Source: a bacterium
GTDB lineage: Bacteria; Patescibacteria; JAEDAM01; Absconditabacterales; Absconditicoccaceae
Assembly: GCA_030528665.1 (NCBI GenBank)
Contig: JAUMYK010000006.1
Coordinates: forward strand, 1-46,605
DNA: 46,605 nucleotides
Direction: 5' to 3'
Shown: in pieces, positions 1-10,177 of the stretch
Layout of the letters: each line of letters begins with the position of its first letter
Position numbering within the stretch: position 1 is the first letter of the stretch
The notes under the pieces: generated by a model
Database searches by the model: none
The model's input: the letters and a program-made list of their open reading frames with translations, nothing else
What the model was told of the DNA's origin: nothing
Made by a program: the position numbers and the translations under genes

Positions 1-453
1 ACTTTTGATGAGGAGTTTACTTTTGATGAGGAGAGGTAGTAAGAATATCTTAGTGTAGAGTTCAGCGTTATGAGTTAGTAGCTCAACTTCCCCCCTCGGT
101 TGAAGGAGGACTCAACTTGTGAGAAGGTGTAGTTTGCAGTTTAGTTTGATTGAGCGAGGACTCAGCTCTATAAGCTTAGCCGATAAAAGTTCCCCCTCGA
201 TGAGGGGGATGTTCGAAGGACAGGGGGAGCTTGTAGGTGGAGAGAAAGCTCCCTCCGCCTCGCTACGCTCAGCACCTCCCTCATCGAGGGAGGACTCGAT
301 TTGTGAGAAGGTGTAGCTTGTAGTTTTTTCTCATTGAGGGAGGATTCAGCTCTATAAGCTTAGCTGATAAAAGTTCCCCCTCAATGAGGGGGATGTCCGC
401 AGGACAGGGGGAGCTATTTCTTCAGTGAAGAGTTAAGAATGTAGAGTCAAAAA

Positions 454-604
454 TACCACTCCAGTACCAGCAAGTTCCGTAGGCTCCCTTGAAAGCAAGG
501 CAAAGCTCCAGCGAACGACCCCGGAGCCCACGAAGTGGGAGGGAGTGAGCTTTCGTAATTTGTCTGTGATAGACAGGTTTGCGTACTTGCATTACTGGAG
601 GTAG
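454..604 (+). ncRNA. Candidate multibranched structured RNA, family unknown
   Basis: Nested complementary segments fold as a branched RNA. Long-range stem CTCCAGTA (459-466) pairs with TACTGGAG (593-600), and GCAAGT (470-475) with ACTTGC (585-590). Inside are hairpin CCTTG/CAAGG (487-500), stem AAAGCTC/GAGCTTT (502-508 with 547-553) enclosing hairpin CCCAC/GTGGG (527-539), and hairpin TGTCT/AGACA (561-575). A short T run follows near 607. I do not recognise RNase P RNA, SRP RNA, tmRNA or a known riboswitch core. Pairing is symmetric between strands, so the + strand is a guess. It sits in a hairpin-rich repeat field and could instead be a composite mobile palindrome. Confidence 0.35.
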
Positions 605-948
605 ACCTTTTTGCGGACTTTTTGGGGCAGTGCCAAAAAGTTCGTCGGGAGGTCTAAGGAGGGCGAAGCGCCTCCTTTAGAGTTCTACAGTTTTATCACT
701 TGTCATTCCGGACTTGATCCGGAATCTTGTCCGCTTGCTAAGATGTTGAATCAAGTTCAGGATGACGAACAGAGGGTTAAGATGCTGAATCGAGTTCAGC
801 ATGACTGTGGTTTTGTCATTCCGGACTCGATCCGGAATCTCTTCTGTTGACTAAGATCCTGAATCAAGTTCCCCGCAACTGCGTGCGGGACAGGCAGCAT
901 GACGAACAGAGGGTAAATATCCTGAAGTATTTCCCCCCAACTGTATGT

Positions 949-1013
949 GGGACAGGCAGGATGACTGTATTCTCGTTATTTTTGATGTGATTAATTCAAC
1001 CTGTAGGGATGAA
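949..1013 (+). repeat. 65-bp direct repeat, copy A
   Basis: By eye this segment matches 18687-18751 at all but one of 65 positions, in the same orientation. It is followed in both places by a copy of the CCCCCTC/GAGGGGG palindromic element (1021-1063 and 18760-18802). Together the two ~115-bp units are direct repeats bracketing roughly 17 kb. Confidence 0.8.
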
Positions 1014-1111
1014 ATACTAAAAGTTCCCCCTCAATGAGGGGGATGTCCGCAGGACAGGGGGAGTATGTTAGGGAAGAGTGCGATGTGATGAAGTGATGCA
1101 ACATACTTAAA

Positions 1112-2203
1112 CTATCATCCAAAGAGCTGATTAAAGTGTTGATATTTTTCGTGAAGGAGAGGATTCTGAGGAGCGGATCAGAATTCTTTTTCTTTTTGTT
1201 GATAGAGGGTATGGAGATATCGATAGGCAAAGCTCTCTGCATAATCCTCTTCTTTATTTGTTTGGGCATAGTTGCTGACAAAGTGTTCAGATTGGCATTT
1301 TGAGGATTGCTCTTCTCGGCAGAGCTGATCAAAATAATCGGTCTGATTATCCCTAAAAAAGTAGAGATAATGTCCTAGTTCGTGTGCCAAAATTTGCCTG
1401 AGATGGTGGATAAATTGTGTCTGGGGAGTACTTGGACAAAGACTAATCACAAATCTTAGCTCCTTGAAGCGTTTGCTCTTATCCTTTTTAAACTGCAACA
1501 GATGAAAGCTTCCCCTCATCTTTTCGCACTGTGGACGGTAGCTGACAAAGATGTTGCCATCAAGTTGTTCAAGATCCGCAGAACGCAAGACCTTGCGAGC
1601 GAACATATCCTGCAGACTAGCCTGAAAAGTGTGGTCTACCAGTGTGCTGAGTTCTTGTTGGGAAGGAGTAAGACCTTCGAGCTTGTGTTTGATATGGATG
1701 CGAGGGGCGCTTGGATGTTCGATCTCTGGAGCGTGGGGTGTGGTCTTGTGAGGAAGCGGAGTGCTTGGGGAGTTTGTGCTGTCTTTTTTCCAAAACTGCT
1801 GATGAAGGCTCTGTATTAGATGATAGAGGAGAGATTTTTGACTACAATAGGTCTGGATATCTTGTTGCTCAAGATGCGAGGTAAGAAGTATGAGCTGGTG
1901 GTATTGAGTACGAAAATGCTGATCACTATAGCGAGCAAAGCTCCTTTTCCAAGCCTGATTCAGCTCCTGAAATTGGGAACTTGGAGCAGAGGAAAATCCA
2001 GCAGGACAAAAACGCTCAAGTCCCGTATGGAGGAGCGGAAAAGGAAAATCCGATTTGCTCAGTGACTGATCCAATTGACTCACTTGCTCGAGGAGTTCTT
2101 GGACCTCAAAAACGCTTTTCCCCTCCAGACTAAAGCCATAGCTCATACTGCAGAGCAAGAGCGGAAGGAGTGAAGCAAAGAGTGAAAGTTTGGAGAAGTT
2201 CAT
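1112..2203 (-). CDS. Secreted HExxH zinc metalloprotease-like protein
   Basis: A predicted 363-residue exported protein. The start at 2203 gives a signal peptide (MNFSKLSLFASLLPLLLCSM); a 20-codon longer start would precede it with a second hydrophobic stretch and leave almost no leader after the promoter at 2235-2263. The zinc motif HELGH lies at residues 274-278, and E-E-D-Y-A-E near residue 320 could supply the third ligand, as in gluzincins. TGA at 1178-1180 is read as Gly; translation runs 21 codons further, to TAG at 1112. The C-terminal E-K-Y-Q-H-F-N-Q-L-F resembles H-K-Y-N-Y-F-A-N-L-F in the protease at 17546-18430, so the two look paralogous. Substrate is unknown. The fold is inferred from the motif only. 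Confidence 0.8.
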
Positions 2204-2234
2204 ATGATAGCAGACAAGTAAAAAAACTAGCTCT

Positions 2235-2263
2235 ATTTTAATCACAAAAATAGAAAATGTCAA
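2235..2263 (-). promoter_or_regulatory. Sigma70-type promoter of the minus-strand protease
   Basis: On the minus strand a perfect -35 TTGACA (2258-2263) and -10 TAAAAT (2235-2240) are separated by 17 bp. The predicted leader is about 25 nt before the ATG at 2203, with no Shine-Dalgarno sequence. Confidence 0.75.
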
Positions 2264-2418
2264 CTTTTTGGAAACTTTTTTAGGGAAAAGGCTAGACAGT
2301 ATAGTGGAGCGAGGTGCTTGCTCATTGTATGCTCAAAAAGCAAAAAAAAGCTGAATTGTGAGGCGAGGATATTTCTTGCTGTCATCAGATTTCCTCCTTT
2401 TTTTATGAACCTCAATAC

Positions 2419-2446
2419 TTGACAAAACATAAAAAGTATTTATAGT
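2419..2446 (+). promoter_or_regulatory. Sigma70-type promoter of the SLH surface protein
   Basis: TTGACA (2419-2424), 16-bp spacer, TATAGT (2441-2446). It points to the gene at 2626, leaving an unusually long leader of about 170 nt for this genome. Within 2264-2625 I see no gene; the leader contains a G run near 2505. Confidence 0.65.
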
Positions 2447-2625
2447 AAAAATTTAATGATTTGAGAAAGGGGTATGGAGAAGTGGTAAAATTGCTCTTGA
2501 TTTAGGGGGGGGATTTATATATTCTTTAGTAGACATACAGGGAGTGTGGCAACCTCTTTCAAGGGAAGGAGAGCGAAAGCCCTGAGATGTGGCGATGATG
2601 CCAGTTTTTATCTGTACACTACAAA

Positions 2626-5600
2626 ATGATGAATACTATAAGCAAAAAAAATCTTGCTCGACTCGGAGCATGTATGATCTGCTTGCATGCAGTTTTGCCG
2701 GGAGCGGTAGCTGTGGCAGGGGAAGTACAGGAAGTGAGTAGTGAGACTCCAGTCGTAGCTGAGACTTTGACTGACACAGTAGCGGACAATTCGCTTGAGG
2801 GAGCTACACACCTTGATGCTTCTGCACAAGTGGAGCAGCAATCCGAAGTGCTAAGCACGCTAGTAGAAGAACAGCACCTCGAACCTCCAGTGACAGCGCA
2901 GTCTACTGAGGAGCAAACAGTTGCGGATGCAGCAGAAAACACTCCAGCAGAGGCTGAGGCACAAACTCCTGCATTGAGTCAATCCCAACAGCCAGCAGAA
3001 CAGCTGAGTACTGCAGATGCTACTCCTGCACAAGAGCAAAGTGCTGAAGAAACACCTCTTGCTCCTACTGAGGAGACCCCAGTGCAAAAAGCAAAAAAAG
3101 CTGATCGACCTTCGATGATCGCTGATAGAAGCGATGAGGGACAGCCACTTACTCAGGGAACGACTTTTAGAGGTGGGGAGAAGAAAACACCCAAGCAATT
3201 TTATTTCGTGACAAGTGAAAATAAATATCCATTTTCCGTAGAAGTGGATAGTCAGAATAAAGCTACATGGACACCTCAGTTAGAAAGTGCGTTGAAAGCC
3301 GTAGATAAACAAGTTGCGAAAATTCTAAGTGCAGAAATGCTCAGAATTGCAGGAGAGGAGTTCTTGTTTGTGCAGGTTGTAGATGCTAATAATAATAAGC
3401 CTACTAAAGTATATTTTGCGAATCCAAATTCTGCTTTGAAATCAGATTTTAAAGGTAAAGTAAATGCAGATCTGAGTATATTAAAATCACAATGGGATGA
3501 AACTACTATCATTGCTCCTTCTTGGGTTAATACGACAAAGTTAAATAATCAAAAAAGAGCTGGTTTCCGTACGGTTACTGTTAATGGAGAAAAGGGATTT
3601 ACAGTAAAAACAGATGATTTTGGATGGTTCTATGTAGCCAAAAAAATTGAAAAACCACAACCCACTTACAAAACTTTCTACCTCAATCCAACAACTTCAT
3701 TTCAGGTAGTAGTAAAAGATGATACTTTAGACCTTGCGGCGACTGCAAGTATTCCAGCTCTTGAAACCTGTGATTATTATCTCGATTGTGAAGGAAAGGC
3801 AGAAATCCTGACGGTACACGGTGAAGAACTGCTCTTTACTCAGCCTAACATAGGGACTCCAGTGGTGTATTTTTCGCAAGCTGATAGTACGCTTCAGGCA
3901 CTCTTCCCACAAAATCCTCATAGTCTAAATCCTAGTCCAGTGCGTTATGATGCTACCAAGATGATCAAACCAACTTGGGTCTCTGATGAAGATGTCAAAA
4001 ATATTGCTGGTCATACCGAGCTAAAAGACAATGATACCGTGATAGGCTACGGACTAAGAACCAAAAAAGGAAAATGGTTTTACGCTCCAGTCTTGCCACA
4101 AATCACTAAAGCATTTTACACCAGTACCAATACAGAGTTTAAGGTAGTAATGAAAGATGCAACAACCGTAGATGTAGAAGCGACCAAAATCTATCTTGCT
4201 CCGCTCAAGGAGAAATTATCTGCTGACCTTAAAGCCCTTGCAGATGCTGCAACAGATACTGATGTGGTGATCGAAGAAATCAATGGAGTACATATCCTTT
4301 TTGTAGATCTCAAGACTTCGACAAAAGCTTTTGCTGATCAGCAAGATTCAGCATTCAAAGATGCTTTCAAGGACGGAACTGCAGGAGAGCCATTCTACGA
4401 TGCTGCCACTATTATCAAAGCTGACTGGGTAGATACGAGCAAAACAATTACACATTACAATGAGATTAAAAACTGATCAGAAGTGATAGGATATACCTTG
4501 AAAAATAAGGATAATGACTGGTTCTATGCACAAAAAAGAAATGTAACACAGACCCCTTTCTATACTAGTAATGATAAGTCATTTCCTGTGATCCTTCGTG
4601 CAGATGGTCAGAGCGTAAACTTTGAAGATACCAAAAAGCTCTTGATACCAATGATTCCTCTGCTTTCAGATGATCTTAAAGCTGAAGCACAAGACTTTGC
4701 GGATAATGCAACTGCTGGCAAGATAGAGATCAAAACGATCGAAGGCGTAACAATGCTTTTTGTGAGAACAGCACCGCATACCAAAGTCTTCTTTGCATCG
4801 CCAAAATCACTCTTTCAAAACGCTTTCAAAGGAGGAAATGCTGACCTTTCAAAGATCAAATACGATCTCACACAGGCACAAGCAGCAAACTGGGTAGACA
4901 CTACTAAAGCCATCAAAGCCTACAATCCTATTCTCAAAGATGGAGAAGTGATCGGATACGCTTTGAAAAATGCAGATTATGATTGGTTCTACGCACCACT
5001 CAGACTTGATATCGTGAACTTTTATGGAAGTAATAATGGAAAACTTAAGGTAGTAATGCAAGATGAGAAGACTGTTGATCTTGCACAAACCAAAAAACTC
5101 TTGGTACCACAGATTCCTCTTCTTCCTGCCAACTTACAAGCAGAGGCACAAGACTTTGCGGATAATGCAACTGATGCTGATGTTGTAATCAAAGAAATTG
5201 AAGGAGTAAAGCTACTCTTTGTAAAGACCTCAAAACACACCAAAGTCTTCAGAACACCTGATACAGATACGATGTTCCAAAATGCTTTCAAAGGAGGACA
5301 GGAAATGAATATTGGAGTAGTCTATACCGATGCGATTGTAAAACCTGATTGGGTAGATACTTCAAAGCCAGTTATCAAATATAATGAAATCAAAAAAGCA
5401 GGAAAACTGATTGGATACGCCCTTAAAACCGAAGATCATCACTGGTTTTACGCTCCAAAGAAAGCATTTACCATCACGCCTTTCTATACCAGCAATAATA
5501 ATATCCTGCCAGTAGTTATGAAAGATCCAATGACAATTGATCTTCCAGCGACAAAATCAGTCTTGTATCCTTTGATCAAAGATATTACAAATCCAAAAGA

Positions 5601-6819
5601 CAAAGCCTTTGCTGAAGCGTTTATCAAAACTGCAGTTGAAAAGGATGTAGAAATCAAAGAAATTGAAGGAGTGAAGCTCCTCTTTGTGAACTTAGGGACT
5701 TCGACAAAAGCCTTTGCAGGAGCGGCATCATCGCCATTCCAAAATGCTTTCAAGGCGGGAACTGATATGACCGCAGACATTGTTTACCATAGTCCTATCA
5801 AGCCAACTTGGGCAACTTCATCAGATGTAAAAAAATATAATGAAATCAAAAAAGCTGACAAACTCATCGGATATACCTTGAAGGATGCAGATAATCATTG
5901 GTTCTACGCACCAGTTGCTCATCGTGTAAACTTTGAAATGGATGGAGCAACAGCCATTGCAGATCAAATTATTCCACTCGATGGGAAGGCAAGCAAACCA
6001 GCTGATCCTTTGAGAGGAGGCTACCGCTTTGATGGATGGTTTGCGGACAAGGCATTCAAAACCGCTTTTGACTTTACGAAAGTAATCACTGAACATACTA
6101 CGATCTACGCAAAATGGACGAGAAGATCATCTGGAGGCGGAAGTTCTGGAGGATCTTCAGGAGGATCAAGCTCTGGTGGCTCATCTAGTGGTGGCTCATC
6201 ATCGAGTTCAAGTAGTGCTTCAAGTCCTACTGTAAGTGCTGTATCAACTCTAGGAGTTGAAGAAGTAGTCCTTCCAGGTGAGGTAACTACCCCAGTATGT
6301 TCAGTAGAGGGATCAAACTTTTCATCTGAACAAAACGATGCCTATCTCTGGGCGTGTGGACAGGATATTACGACTATTAGAGCTATCCAAGATGCAAGAC
6401 TTGATCATCCACTTACCAGAGCTGAACTTGCTAAAATGATGGTAGTCTATGTGACCAAAATCCTCAAAAAGCCGCTGATCAAACAAGAGCTTCCAAGCTA
6501 TGCAGATGTTGATGAAAAATTGGCTGATCTTGCGGAATATATCAAACTTGCCTATCAGCTCCAAATTATGGGAATCCATGCTGATGGAACGGCTTTGAGT
6601 CACTTCAATCCTCATCAGATAGTAACAAGAGCAGAGTTTGCAACAGTGTTTTCTAGAGTGCTTTTTGGTGATCAGTACAATCAGGCAGGTAACCAGTGGT
6701 ATGCACAGCATATTCAGGCATTGCAGACTGCAGGTATTCTTACCAATACTACCGCAACGATGCAAGAACTCAGAGGATGGGTACTCTTGATGTTGCAGAG
6801 AGCTGCACAAGCCAAATAA
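2626..6819 (+). CDS. Large secreted repeat protein with InlB-like repeat and SLH-type C-terminus
   Basis: A 1397-residue cell-surface protein. TGA at 4474-4476 (residue 617) is Gly, joining two ORF halves. Order: signal peptide (about 1-32); an Ala/Glu/Thr/Gln-rich low-complexity segment to about 165; six divergent ~160-residue repeats, each starting like F-Y-T-S-N and containing a variant of V-V-M-K-D, a core around L-F-V and ending D-W-F-Y-A; an InlB B-repeat / Flg_new-type domain near 1098-1165 (Y-R-F-D-G-W-F, I-Y-A-K-W-T); a Ser/Gly linker near 1166-1205; and an SLH-like tail with two R-A-E-(L/F)-A motifs. Family knowledge says SLH domains bind cell-envelope polymers, so C-terminal wall anchoring with display of the repeats is inferred. 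The ligand is unknown. It is expressed alone, followed by terminators. Confidence 0.85.
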
Positions 6820-6833
6820 TTCCAAAAAAATAT

Positions 6834-6934
6834 AAAAAGTCTGATCTCTTTCACAGGGGTCAGCTTTTTCTTTTTTTTCAAAACGACTCGCTCTCTACAG
6901 AAGACCTACGGTCAGCGAGCTAGAAGCTTTTTTT
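6834..6934 (+). terminator. Tandem intrinsic terminators after the SLH protein
   Basis: First hairpin: AAAAAGTCTGATC pairs imperfectly with GGTCAGCTTTTT (6834-6877) followed by T-rich DNA. Second: CTCGCT (6887-6892) with AGCGAG (6914-6919), then a seven-T run at 6928-6934. Confidence 0.6.
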
Positions 6935-6993
6935 GCCAGCCGCAGTCAAAAATCTCAAAAAATGATTGCAATTTGTTAGAAAATCTGTATAAC

Positions 6994-7022
6994 TTGCCTC
7001 TAGTTAGTCTTTTACTTATATA
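6994..7022 (+). promoter_or_regulatory. Promoter of rplI
   Basis: TTGCCT (6994-6999), 17-bp spacer, TATATA (7017-7022). The predicted transcript begins near 7029, under 10 nt before ATG 7038, so the mRNA would be nearly leaderless. Confidence 0.6.
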
Positions 7023-7037
7023 AATGTGTGTGTTACA

Positions 7038-7661
7038 ATGCCAAGGAGAACTGTGAAAAATAGAAACATTGAGGTGATTTTGCTTCAGGATAACAAGCAT
7101 CTTGGAGAAAAATATGAGATCGTTGCGGTAAAACCTATCTTCGCAAGAAATGTACTTCTGCCTCAAAATATTGCTGTCCTTGCAGACAAGGCAAATAGGA
7201 ACAAGTATGAGCAAAAAATGCAGGCTGCTATCGCTACAAGAGCAAAAAAGGCTGCTAGCCTCGAAGAGCTTTTTGCAAAGATGGCGGAAAATGGTGGAGT
7301 AAGTATCACGAGAAAAGCCAACAAAGACCGCGTATTGTATGCAAAGGTACACGAGTCAGATATCGTAGAAGCGATCAAAGAAACCTATGGTATCGAGGTA
7401 GACTCTCATCTCTTTAAACTCAAAAAGAAGATCAATGAAGCAGGAACCTATGTGATCCCTTTTATGTACAAGGAGATGAAAAAGGAGCTTACTGTGGTAG
7501 TACACGCTGAGCTTGATGCAAAAGCTACTGAGCAAAAAGCAGAAGAGAAGCAAGAAGTAGTTGTGGAAAAGACCAAAGAAGAGCTTAAAGCTGAAAGAGA
7601 TGCAAAAAGAGCCGCTGAAAAGGCTGAAAAGATCGCAAAACTCAAGGAAAAATACAAGTAA
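7038..7661 (+). CDS. rplI: Ribosomal protein bL9 with basic/acidic C-terminal extension
   Basis: Large-subunit protein L9, 207 residues. The N-terminal domain is recognisable from V-I-L-L-Q-D-N-K-H-L-G-E-K and F-A-R-N-V-L-L-P-Q, the rRNA-binding segment of the family. A long helix of Ala/Lys and a C-terminal domain follow. Usual length is about 150 residues; the extra ~55 residues are a Lys/Glu/Ala-rich tail that looks helical. I chose ATG 7038 over an in-frame GTG at 7026 because it matches the family start better and follows the predicted transcription start. It is encoded apart from rpsF/rpsR. No in-frame TGA; stop is TAA. Confidence 0.9.
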   Translation: MPRRTVKNRNIEVILLQDNKHLGEKYEIVAVKPIFARNVLLPQNIAVLADKANRNKYEQKMQAAIATRAKKAASLEELFAKMAENGGVSITRKANKDRVLYAKVHESDIVEAIKETYGIEVDSHLFKLKKKINEAGTYVIPFMYKEMKKELTVVVHAELDAKATEQKAEEKQEVVVEKTKEELKAERDAKRAAEKAEKIAKLKEKYK

Positions 7662-7694
7662 GCTATGATCAGAGCTAACACTTTCTAGACAAGG

Positions 7695-7727
7695 AGACTG
7701 TGCTAACCAAAAGTTCAGTCTTTTTTC
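7695..7727 (+). terminator. Intrinsic terminator after rplI
   Basis: AGACTG (7695-7700) pairs with CAGTCT (7716-7721), followed by a run of T. Confidence 0.6.
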
Positions 7728-7806
7728 TTATCTTGGCTTGAAAAATGATCTCAAATAGCTATCAACATCCTAAAGCATTTTTATTCATCTATACTACTTA
7801 TTACCT

Positions 7807-9075
7807 ATGCTCAAGACAAAACTTTTTCTCCTTGGTATGGCATATATCTTGATTGCACAACCGATATGGCTGGCATTGCTTTGGGGACAGCATATGTTCT
7901 ATTATTTGGCAGCGATCAATACTGGATTTTTTTTGCTTATGATCTGGATCGGAACCCAAAAGAGAGAGACAGGTGGTACAACTTCAGCCTCTTCACTGAG
8001 AGCAACTTCAGCTTCATTGCAGACTGCTTCCCTTGAGGATGAGGATCAAGAGCTTTCCTCCTCCAATATCGAAAAAATCAAGATCAAAATCAATACTACC
8101 AAACAGCCTCCTTTGCCTAAAGGGAGCGGACTCTATCGCTTGTTAGCGTTTCTCGCTGGGGTAGTAGGATTTGGAGGTTGTGTATTTGTCCTATGGGAGA
8201 CCTTTGATTTTGGAGCAGTCTTGATGGGAGCTGCAGGGATGATGCTTTTCCTCTTTGTAGTATTCAAGGGGATGAATCTCTGGAGAAAGTCGATGTTTGC
8301 TTCATTGTATTTCCTCCTCTTTCTGGTATTGGCAGGGCTTGGAGTATGGGGTCTTTTTATAGGAGAACATTCTTCTACCAAATCGCAACTCAAATATCGT
8401 ATTAGTACTTTTATTGCAGGAATCAAGGGAGAAATCTGACCAAGTATCGATAATCCTCCACAAACCACAGGATCAGTATTGTCAGGCTATTTTGCTACAG
8501 GGGAGATCCTTCAGGTAATCCACTCAGAGATGGATGAGAGTGCCTACGGCACAGATCTGATCCCATTGACAGGAGGACTAGCAGAAGAGACCACGCAGCT
8601 GATCACTTCTGGGGCAGTGGTAAGCTGAGCAAATTCAAGCATTCCTTCGACTGCAGATATACAGGAGGCATTACCAGTTTCAGAGCCTCGCTCTACATCA
8701 GGAACGATCAATACTCCAGCTCCTCTGCAAACCCCTCAGCAACAGCTTACCCTCTTGCAGGCGATCAAACATCTCATCGATACCTATGCTATTCCCCTTT
8801 CTACTTCCAAATCTGTAAAGTTTACACATCTTGCACAGTCGCATCCTGACTATCCCTATATGAAGACTGCTTTAGAAAAAAAGATGATTGGCTCTACTAC
8901 AAATCCTGATCTGATCGTAAGTTGTGATGTCTATATCGTGATGAAAGGGATCGCAGAAGGCTGGACAATCAAAAAATCTGATGATGTCAAAGCCGATTAC
9001 TGGAAAATCGCGAGTGCAAAAGACAAGCTCAATGGATGTAAACAGGGAGAAAAACTGACTTTCTCCACATTATAA
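7807..9075 (+). CDS. Multi-pass membrane protein with extracytoplasmic SLH-like domain
   Basis: A 422-residue protein with in-frame TGA read as Gly after residues I-K-G-E-I (8437) and near 8626. Two hydrophobic helices lie near residues 5-50, a Ser/Thr/Asp-rich loop near 55-100, and three more helices near 110-195. The remaining half is soluble. Its end (Y-A-I-P-L-S-T-S-K-S-V-K-F through E-G-W-T-I) resembles the divergent SLH modules of CPR surface proteins. This suggests anchoring of the cell surface to the membrane, but the assignment is weak and the function is unknown. A TTTTTATT box lies 22-29 nt upstream of the ATG; no Shine-Dalgarno sequence. The gene ends TAA and is followed by a terminator. 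Confidence 0.75.
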
Positions 9076-9090
9076 TTCTCACTCATCATC

Positions 9091-9122
9091 AAAAAAGTGC
9101 CTCAACCCAGGGGGCATTTTTT
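9091..9122 (+). terminator. Intrinsic terminator
   Basis: AAAAAAGTGCC pairs with GGGCATTTTTT across a small loop and gives a T tail. It closes the gene ending at 9075. The next 120 bp (9123-9241) hold no supported gene. Confidence 0.6.
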
Positions 9123-9241
9123 ATTCCTTTGCTTATGTCTCTCTTGAGAGGAAATCATAAATCATCTCGTAATCAAAGTGATGAGAGAATTAAGAAGCTA
9201 AGAGGGGAAAGGGGGATAGGGATGGTGAGAATAATGGCTTG

Positions 9242-9712
9242 CTATACGATACTACCCATAAAATTTGGATGTCCTTTACTTTTCCATGCAGGCATAACAG
9301 AGAGATATTCTACATAGGAAAACCCCTCTTTCTTCTTTAATACTACTCTGATCCTATGTTTTCCATGGATTCAGTGGATGATAGCTACCAGTCAAATATA
9401 GTCAGTTTTTCTGTATATTTTTTCCTTTTTGCCGTGTTTTTTGATCACGGTAATTTCATTTTCTGTTAAAAATTCTTGATAGGTATGAGAGCTTTTGATG
9501 ATTTTTTCCACATCAAGAAAACAAATACTCCTCATTTTGATCTCTTGTGCTGATCTTTTATGTTTTTTGTCTTTGTAGGTAAGGTGTTTAAAGTTTTCAT
9601 CAAGAAATTTCACGCTCACGCCTAGGGCAGGGCAGAAAATACCATCTCTTTTGGCTCTTAATTTGAGATATTTAGCTACTGCTCTCTGTTCTTCGATACT
9701 TTTGGTGAGCAT
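9242..9712 (-). CDS. PBECR-like (phage barnase/EndoU/RelE-type) nuclease-like protein
   Basis: A 156-residue protein assembled by reading two minus-strand TGA codons (9392-9394, 9371-9373) as Gly; a standard-code reading stops at residue 106 and loses the C-terminal strands. Family-like features in order: H-L-T-Y-K-D-K-K near residue 45, R-I-R-V-V-L-K-K-K near 120 and Y-L-S-V-M-P near 137-141. This H, R/K and S-V-x-P arrangement resembles the phage-associated BECR-fold RNases (PBECR families), small nucleases carried by phages or used as toxins. No signal peptide or antitoxin-like partner is evident. It is isolated between oppositely oriented genes and has its own promoter. The fold call is by motif memory, not alignment. 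Confidence 0.55.
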
Positions 9713-9741
9713 GGTGAGAGACTAAGGGATAAAACATCTGA

Positions 9742-9769
9742 AATATAGATATTAGTGATGGTTTTGCAA
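9742..9769 (-). promoter_or_regulatory. Promoter of the PBECR-like gene
   Basis: On the minus strand TTGCAA (9764-9769), 16-bp spacer, TATATT (9742-9747). The start codon is about 30 bp downstream. Confidence 0.5.
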
Positions 9770-9816
9770 TTGTTTTGTGTTTGTTTTGGGTAACAAATAT
9801 ATTTGATGAGTAAAAG

Positions 9817-9887
9817 AAAAAGTTTGATACCAGATCAAACTTAGGAGTTGCCCGAGTGCACGAGGACGAACCTCACTCAAACTTTTT
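9817..9887. terminator. Nested hairpins, possible bidirectional terminator
   Basis: Outer arms AAAAAGTTTGA (9817-9827) and TCAAACTTTTT (9877-9887) are perfectly complementary. The left arm is also part of a compact hairpin AGTTTGAT/ATCAAACT (9821-9841), which is followed by a T-rich tract on the minus strand. Either could terminate transcription. Confidence 0.45.
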
Positions 9888-9981
9888 CATCCTCATTATA
9901 GTCATTTTTATACTCATTGCAACTAAAAAGTACAAAAAAAATATTTTCACAAAAATTTTCCAAGCATTGAGAGGATATTGT

Positions 9982-10146
9982 ATGAGAAAAGCGGAGTTTG
10001 AGTCTTGAAAAATGGGTGATGTTTGTAATGTAATAAGGGGAGGATTGGGAATATTTTTTTTAATAGCTATGTTTTTGCTAAATTGGCAAGAGGAAAGGCA
10101 CGCTAGAGGACACAAAAAATGGAGAAATAAAAAAATCTGATTATAA
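9982..10146 (+). CDS. Possible small membrane protein (54 aa)
   Basis: Reading two TGA codons as Gly gives a 54-residue ORF with one hydrophobic segment (G-I-F-F-L-I-A-M-F-L-L-N-W) and a basic tail (H-K-K-W-R-N-K-K). The frame stays open upstream to about 9814 and a GTG at 9856 would add another hydrophobic helix. An ORF on the other strand (9873-10115) overlaps it, has no recognisable features and runs on through the hairpins when TGA is Gly. I see no promoter or family. Treat as tentative. Confidence 0.3.
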
Positions 10147-10177
10147 TCAGGAGTGAGTATTTTATATTATCGTGCAG

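Larger units (their letters stand above)
1..1111. repeat. Non-coding repeat field I
   Basis: No credible gene is seen here; ORFs at 119-316 and 611-850 are readings through repeats. The field is built from at least three short families that recur at 18431-19270: (a) a ~45-bp element with a CCCCCTC/GAGGGGG palindrome (187-231, 371-415, 1021-1063); (b) a ~65-90-bp imperfect inverted repeat whose arms carry GTCATTCCGGACTTGATCC and GAATCAAGTTCAGGATGAC (702-766, degenerate 815-902); (c) a CTCCCTCCGCCTCGCT-type element near 249-299. A 15-bp direct repeat (ACTTTTGATGAGGAG) opens the window at 1-15 and 19-33. The field lies just downstream of the minus-strand protease gene. Function is unknown; REP/MITE-like by form. 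Confidence 0.75.

Noticed and set aside
1..39. Possible 3' end of a gene (T-F-D-E-E repeats then TAG).
   Set aside because: Twelve codons consisting of a direct repeat cannot be distinguished from the adjoining repeat field.
119..850. ORFs 119-316 and 611-850 on the plus strand.
   Set aside because: They are translations of palindromic repeat elements that recur at 18431-19270, with no protein features.
9129..9317. Plus-strand ORF of 62 codons.
   Set aside because: It lies antisense to the code-25 C-terminus of the PBECR-like gene and has no family or promoter.
9873..10115. Minus-strand ORF of 80 codons.
   Set aside because: With TGA as Gly it runs on through the hairpin region into unrelated sequence; no coding signature.
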